A DNA stretch of 64,000 nt from Mesorhizobium sp. (lineage in GTDB: Bacteria; Pseudomonadota; Alphaproteobacteria; Rhizobiales; Rhizobiaceae): assembly GCF_004963255.1 (NCBI RefSeq), contig NZ_SUGA01000013.1, forward strand, positions 1-64,000, in the 5' to 3' direction. Position numbers and translations under genes: made by a program. The number at the start of each line of letters is the position of its first letter. Position 1 is the stretch's first letter. Positions 61,335 through 64,000 of the stretch are shown piece after piece. A model generated the notes under the pieces. That model was not told the DNA's origin, searched no databases, and worked only from the letters and a program-made list of their open reading frames with translations.

Positions 61335-62627
61335 CTACATGTTCAGCCTGATCGCGACGGAGCGGGCATGCGCATCGAGCCCTTCCGCCTTGGCAAGCGC
61401 GATCGCGGCGGGCGCCAGCGCCTTGAGCTGCTCCGGCCCGAGCTTCAGGATCGAGCTGCGCTTGACGAAATCGAGCACGGACAGACCCGAGGAGAAACGC
61501 GCCGAACGTGCTGTCGGCAACACGTGGTTGGAGCCGCCGACATAGTCGCCGATCACTTCCGGGGTGTGCCGGCCGATGAACACGGCACCCGCGTTGCGCA
61601 TCCTGGAGAGGAAGCCCTCGGCATCGTCGAAGGCGAGCTCGACATGTTCCGCCGCGATCCTGTCGACCAGCGGCAGCGAGGCCTCGAGCGTCGGCACCAG
61701 GATCACCGCGCCGAAATCGCGCCAGCTGGCGGCCGCCGTCTCGCCGCGCGGCAGGACTTTCAGCTGGCGTTCGACCGCCTGCTCGACCGCCCTGCCGAAT
61801 TCGGCATTGTCGGTGATCAGGATCGACTGCGCCGAGACATCATGCTCGGCCTGCGCCAGAAGGTCGGCCGCGATCCAGTCCGGATCGTTGTCGGCATCGG
61901 CCACCACCAGCACTTCCGACGGTCCGGCGATCATGTCGATGCCGACCGTGCCGAACACCTGGCGCTTGGCCGCCGCGACATAGGCATTGCCGGGACCGAC
62001 GATCTTGGCGACGGGCCTGATCGCCTCGGTGCCATAAGCAAGCGCCGCAACGGCCTGCGCGCCGCCGACGCGGTAGATCTCCGAAACGCCGGCAAGGTCG
62101 GCCGCCACCAGCACCAGCGGATTGATGACGCCGCCCGACGCCGGCACGACGATGACGATGCGCTCGACGCCGGCGACCTTGGCCGGCACGGCGAGCTACC
62201 CGAGCTCGGTGCTGATGAACGCCGTGCCGCCGGGCACGTAAAGGCCGACGGCCTCGATCGCCGTCCAGCGCGAGCCGAGCTCCACGCCGGCGGCGTCCGT
62301 GTAGCGGTCGTCCTTCGGCTTTTGCCGCTCGTGATGCGAACGGATACGGTCGCGCGCGAATTTGAGCGCCTCGACGGTGGCCGGATCGGCCGCTTCATAA
62401 GCCTTGGCGATGTCGTCCTTCGACACGGCGATGCCGAGCGCGCCGAGATCGGCTTTGTCGAACTTCAGCGTGTAGTCGATCAGCGCCTTGTCGCCTTCGG
62501 CGCGCACGCGGGCGATGATGTCCCGCACCACGGCCTCGACATCGGCCGACACTTCCCGCTTGGTGGTGAGGAAGGCCGAAAAGCGCTGCTCGAAATCGGT
62601 ATCGGACTGGCGGAGCGTGATGGCCAT
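61335..62627 (-). pseudogene. hisD: Histidinol dehydrogenase, interrupted by a 26-bp inversion
   Basis: The gene spans 430 codons, the normal HisD length, from ATG 62627. All hallmarks are in frame: [60 protein letters not shown], and the zinc and catalytic region ending [11 protein letters not shown]. The exception is residues 137-145. There the minus strand reads FISTELG then TAG (62196-62198), while the opposite strand of the same bases encodes SYPSSVLMN, the sequence expected after PGGTA. Flipping 62194-62219 restores an uninterrupted gene. As written, it yields a 143-residue stump and would cause histidine auxotrophy. Confidence 0.93.
62184..62229. repeat. 10-bp inverted repeats flanking the inverted hisD segment
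   Basis: CGGCACGGCG (62184-62193) and CGCCGTGCCG (62220-62229) are perfect inverted repeats around the 26-base spacer. They are native coding sequence of hisD, and recombination or template switching between them would produce exactly the inversion seen. Confidence 0.92.
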
Positions 62628-62629
62628 CG

Positions 62630-63064
62630 TCAGCCTCTGTGCACAGGTCGCGAGGTGGCTTCCCAGGCGCCGCCGACATCGGCAAGCCGTGCCTCGACGC
62701 ATTCGACGTCGAGCATGATGGTGCCGCCGCCCGAAAACACCAATTCGACGATGCCGGCCGGCTTGCTGATGGCAATGAAGCTGATCGCCAGAAGCGACAG
62801 CACTTCGGCGGGCTTGTCGCGTTGTATGCCGCTGGTCTTGACGCCGAGCACGCGGTCGAAATGCAGGACACTCTGCCGCCGTTCATTGTGCTGGCGGAAC
62901 AGGCCCGATTTCGCCTCCCAAACGAAGCGGTTCATGGTCAGCACGAAGCGCTTGGCCGCCGGCAGGTACTCCAGGTCGGAGACCTTCATCACGGCGTCCT
63001 GGACATGCGCCGAGACGATGCTCAGATCCTGATCGTCGAGCGCGATGAGCTTGAGAGCTGCCAT
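62630..63064 (-). CDS. DUF2948 family protein
   Basis: 144 residues: LKLIALDDQDLSIVSAHVQDAVMKVSDLEYLP, RFVLTMNRFVWEA, RRQSVLHFDRVLGVKTSGI and the end MLDVECVEARLADVGGAWEATSRPVH. This is the alphaproteobacterial DUF2948, normally between murA and hisD. Its stop is 2 bases before the hisD start. Function unknown. Confidence 0.93.
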   Translation of the reverse strand: MAALKLIALDDQDLSIVSAHVQDAVMKVSDLEYLPAAKRFVLTMNRFVWEAKSGLFRQHNERRQSVLHFDRVLGVKTSGIQRDKPAEVLSLLAISFIAISKPAGIVELVFSGGGTIMLDVECVEARLADVGGAWEATSRPVHRG

Positions 63065-63169
63065 GCGGAATTTGTACCTAAGGTTGGTTTCAGCCTTCTG
63101 TTAGGCGGTCTTTCCAGTCCGTGCAACCTCGGCACGGATGCAGCCAAAGGCAATCACGCCGGGTCCGTG

Positions 63170-63340
63170 CTGCCCCTCATCGCCCTGCCGGGCACTTCTC
63201 TCCGCATAGTGACGGGGAGAAGGGAGGCTTTCGTCAGGGATTTCGCCAATCGCGAACGTTGCAGCAAAGGCGCCAAGGGTGCAGTCGCGGCCTTCTCCCG
63301 TTCACGGGGAGAAGGTGCCCGAAGGGCGGATGAGGGCAGC
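63170..63340. repeat. Large palindromic intergenic repeat (RIME-like)
   Basis: An outer inverted pair CTGCCCCTCAT (63170-63180) and ATGAGGGCAG (63330-63339), and inner GGGCACTTCTC against GAGAAGGTGCCC, flank a GC-rich centre with CGGGGAGAAGG twice. This is the typical form of the long palindromic repeats found between rhizobial genes. Confidence 0.75.
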
Positions 63341-63420
63341 GCCAGCTTCAAAATTGGCCGCCCCTAACACGTGCGAGGCTTATGAGGCTTATTTTGTCTG
63401 GAGCACCTGCTTCGTGCGCG

Positions 63421-64000
63421 TCAGCCCGAAATGCGCTCGATCACCGCGCCGCAGCCCGAGAGCTTCTCTTCCAGCCGCTCGAAGCCGCGGTCGAGGTGGT
63501 AGACGCGGTTGACCGTGGTTTCGCCCTCGGCGGCAAGGCCGGCGATCACCAGCGACACCGAGGCGCGCAAATCGGTCGCCATGACGGGAGCGCCCTTCAG
63601 CTTGGCGACGCCGTCGACGATCGCCGTCTGGCCGGAAAGCGTGATGTGGGCGCCCAGCCGCGCGAGCTCCTGCACATGCATGAAGCGGTTTTCGAAGATC
63701 GTCTCAGTGATGCGCGATTTGCCCTTGGCCATGGTCATCAGGCCCATGAACTGTGCCTGCAGGTCGGTCGGGAAGGCGGGGAAGGGGGCGGTGGTCACGT
63801 CGACCGGCGCAATGCCGGCGCCATTGCGCTTGACGCGGATGCCCTCGTTGGTCGGCGTGATTTCGGCGCCGGTCTCGACGAGAACGTCGAGCGCCGTCTG
63901 CAACAGGTCGGGCCGCGCGCCTTCCAGCACCACATCGCCGCCGGTCATCGCCACCGCCATGGCATAGGTGCCGGTCTCGATGCGGTCGGGTATGACACGG
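63421..64000 (-). CDS. murA: UDP-N-acetylglucosamine 1-carboxyvinyltransferase, C-terminal part
   Basis: The gene continues beyond the window edge; about 193 C-terminal residues are seen. [25 protein letters not shown] is followed by [64 protein letters not shown] and the end [19 protein letters not shown]. This is the EPSP-type fold of MurA, first committed step of peptidoglycan synthesis. The catalytic Cys loop lies outside the window. Confidence 0.96.
   Translation of the reverse strand, partial: RVIPDRIETGTYAMAVAMTGGDVVLEGARPDLLQTALDVLVETGAEITPTNEGIRVKRNGAGIAPVDVTTAPFPAFPTDLQAQFMGLMTMAKGKSRITETIFENRFMHVQELARLGAHITLSGQTAIVDGVAKLKGAPVMATDLRASVSLVIAGLAAEGETTVNRVYHLDRGFERLEEKLSGCGAVIERISG

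Noticed and set aside
61368..63032. A 554-codon open frame on the + strand across hisD and DUF2948
   Set aside because: Antisense shadow of two conserved genes; composition dominated by Arg, Gly and His, with no start signal.

Overview
The window looks like a chromosomal stretch of a Rhizobiales alphaproteobacterium, most likely Mesorhizobium or a close relative. This is inferred from the high G+C content, the right-hand housekeeping block (murA, DUF2948, hisD, UPF0262, low-Mr phosphatase, infA, maf, yacG, tRNA-Phe), three HWE/HisKA_2-type sensor kinases and the GC-rich palindromic intergenic repeats. No database search was possible, so every name rests on motifs, gene length and gene order read by eye.

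Layout. Positions 1-590 hold the end of an IS630-type transposase. Positions 912-5022 hold a leftward signalling operon: a DUF1003 membrane protein, a two-domain KaiC-like ATPase without KaiB, a PAS/HWE kinase and a stand-alone receiver. Positions 5.0-8.0 kb are gene-poor and contain decayed coding sequence, including one clear frameshifted small gene. Positions 8.0-48.1 kb form one large cell-surface polysaccharide locus. Its parts are a type I secretion pair (ABC plus HlyD) and an RTX-tailed hydrolase-like protein that is its probable cargo; a glycosyltransferase, a Wzy-like polymerase, a Wzx-like flippase, a Wzc-like chain-length protein with a degenerate kinase half, a Wza-like exporter and a WbaP/ExoY-like initiating transferase; a nucleotidyltransferase/aminotransferase/dehydratase trio for an amino-deoxy sugar; an acyltransferase and two methyltransferases; two paralogous small P-loop kinase-like proteins; a LuxR regulator; and a kinase/NarL-type regulator pair.

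The most unusual part of that locus is 38.5-47.0 kb. It has a PrmC-like methyltransferase, then a leftward operon of an NRPS-like A-PCP-TE protein, a NadE-like ATP pyrophosphatase, an AsnB-like amidotransferase, an AMP-forming acyl ligase and a stand-alone carrier protein. This is a complete activation, carrier, amidation and release chemistry embedded in a polysaccharide locus. It partly resembles the ligase/AsnB/ACP sets of exosortase-A loci, but no exosortase is present. It is the best candidate here for an undescribed system, possibly making an aminoacyl or amidated decoration or a small molecule.

From 48.1 to 58.7 kb lie a zinc-ribbon protein, glmS, and a scrap heap of mobile DNA and remnants: a nuoD fragment, a GAF histidine kinase cut by an IS481-type element with a 6-bp target duplication, an IS3 fragment joined to an ATP-dependent DNA ligase fragment, and several small rhizobial orphan genes. 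A P4-type integrase abuts the 3' end of tRNA-Phe, which marks an island edge. To the right is conserved chromosome, but hisD carries a 26-bp inversion between 10-bp inverted repeats that creates an in-frame stop. Flipping it back restores the conserved HisD sequence exactly, which is the sharpest single anomaly in the window.
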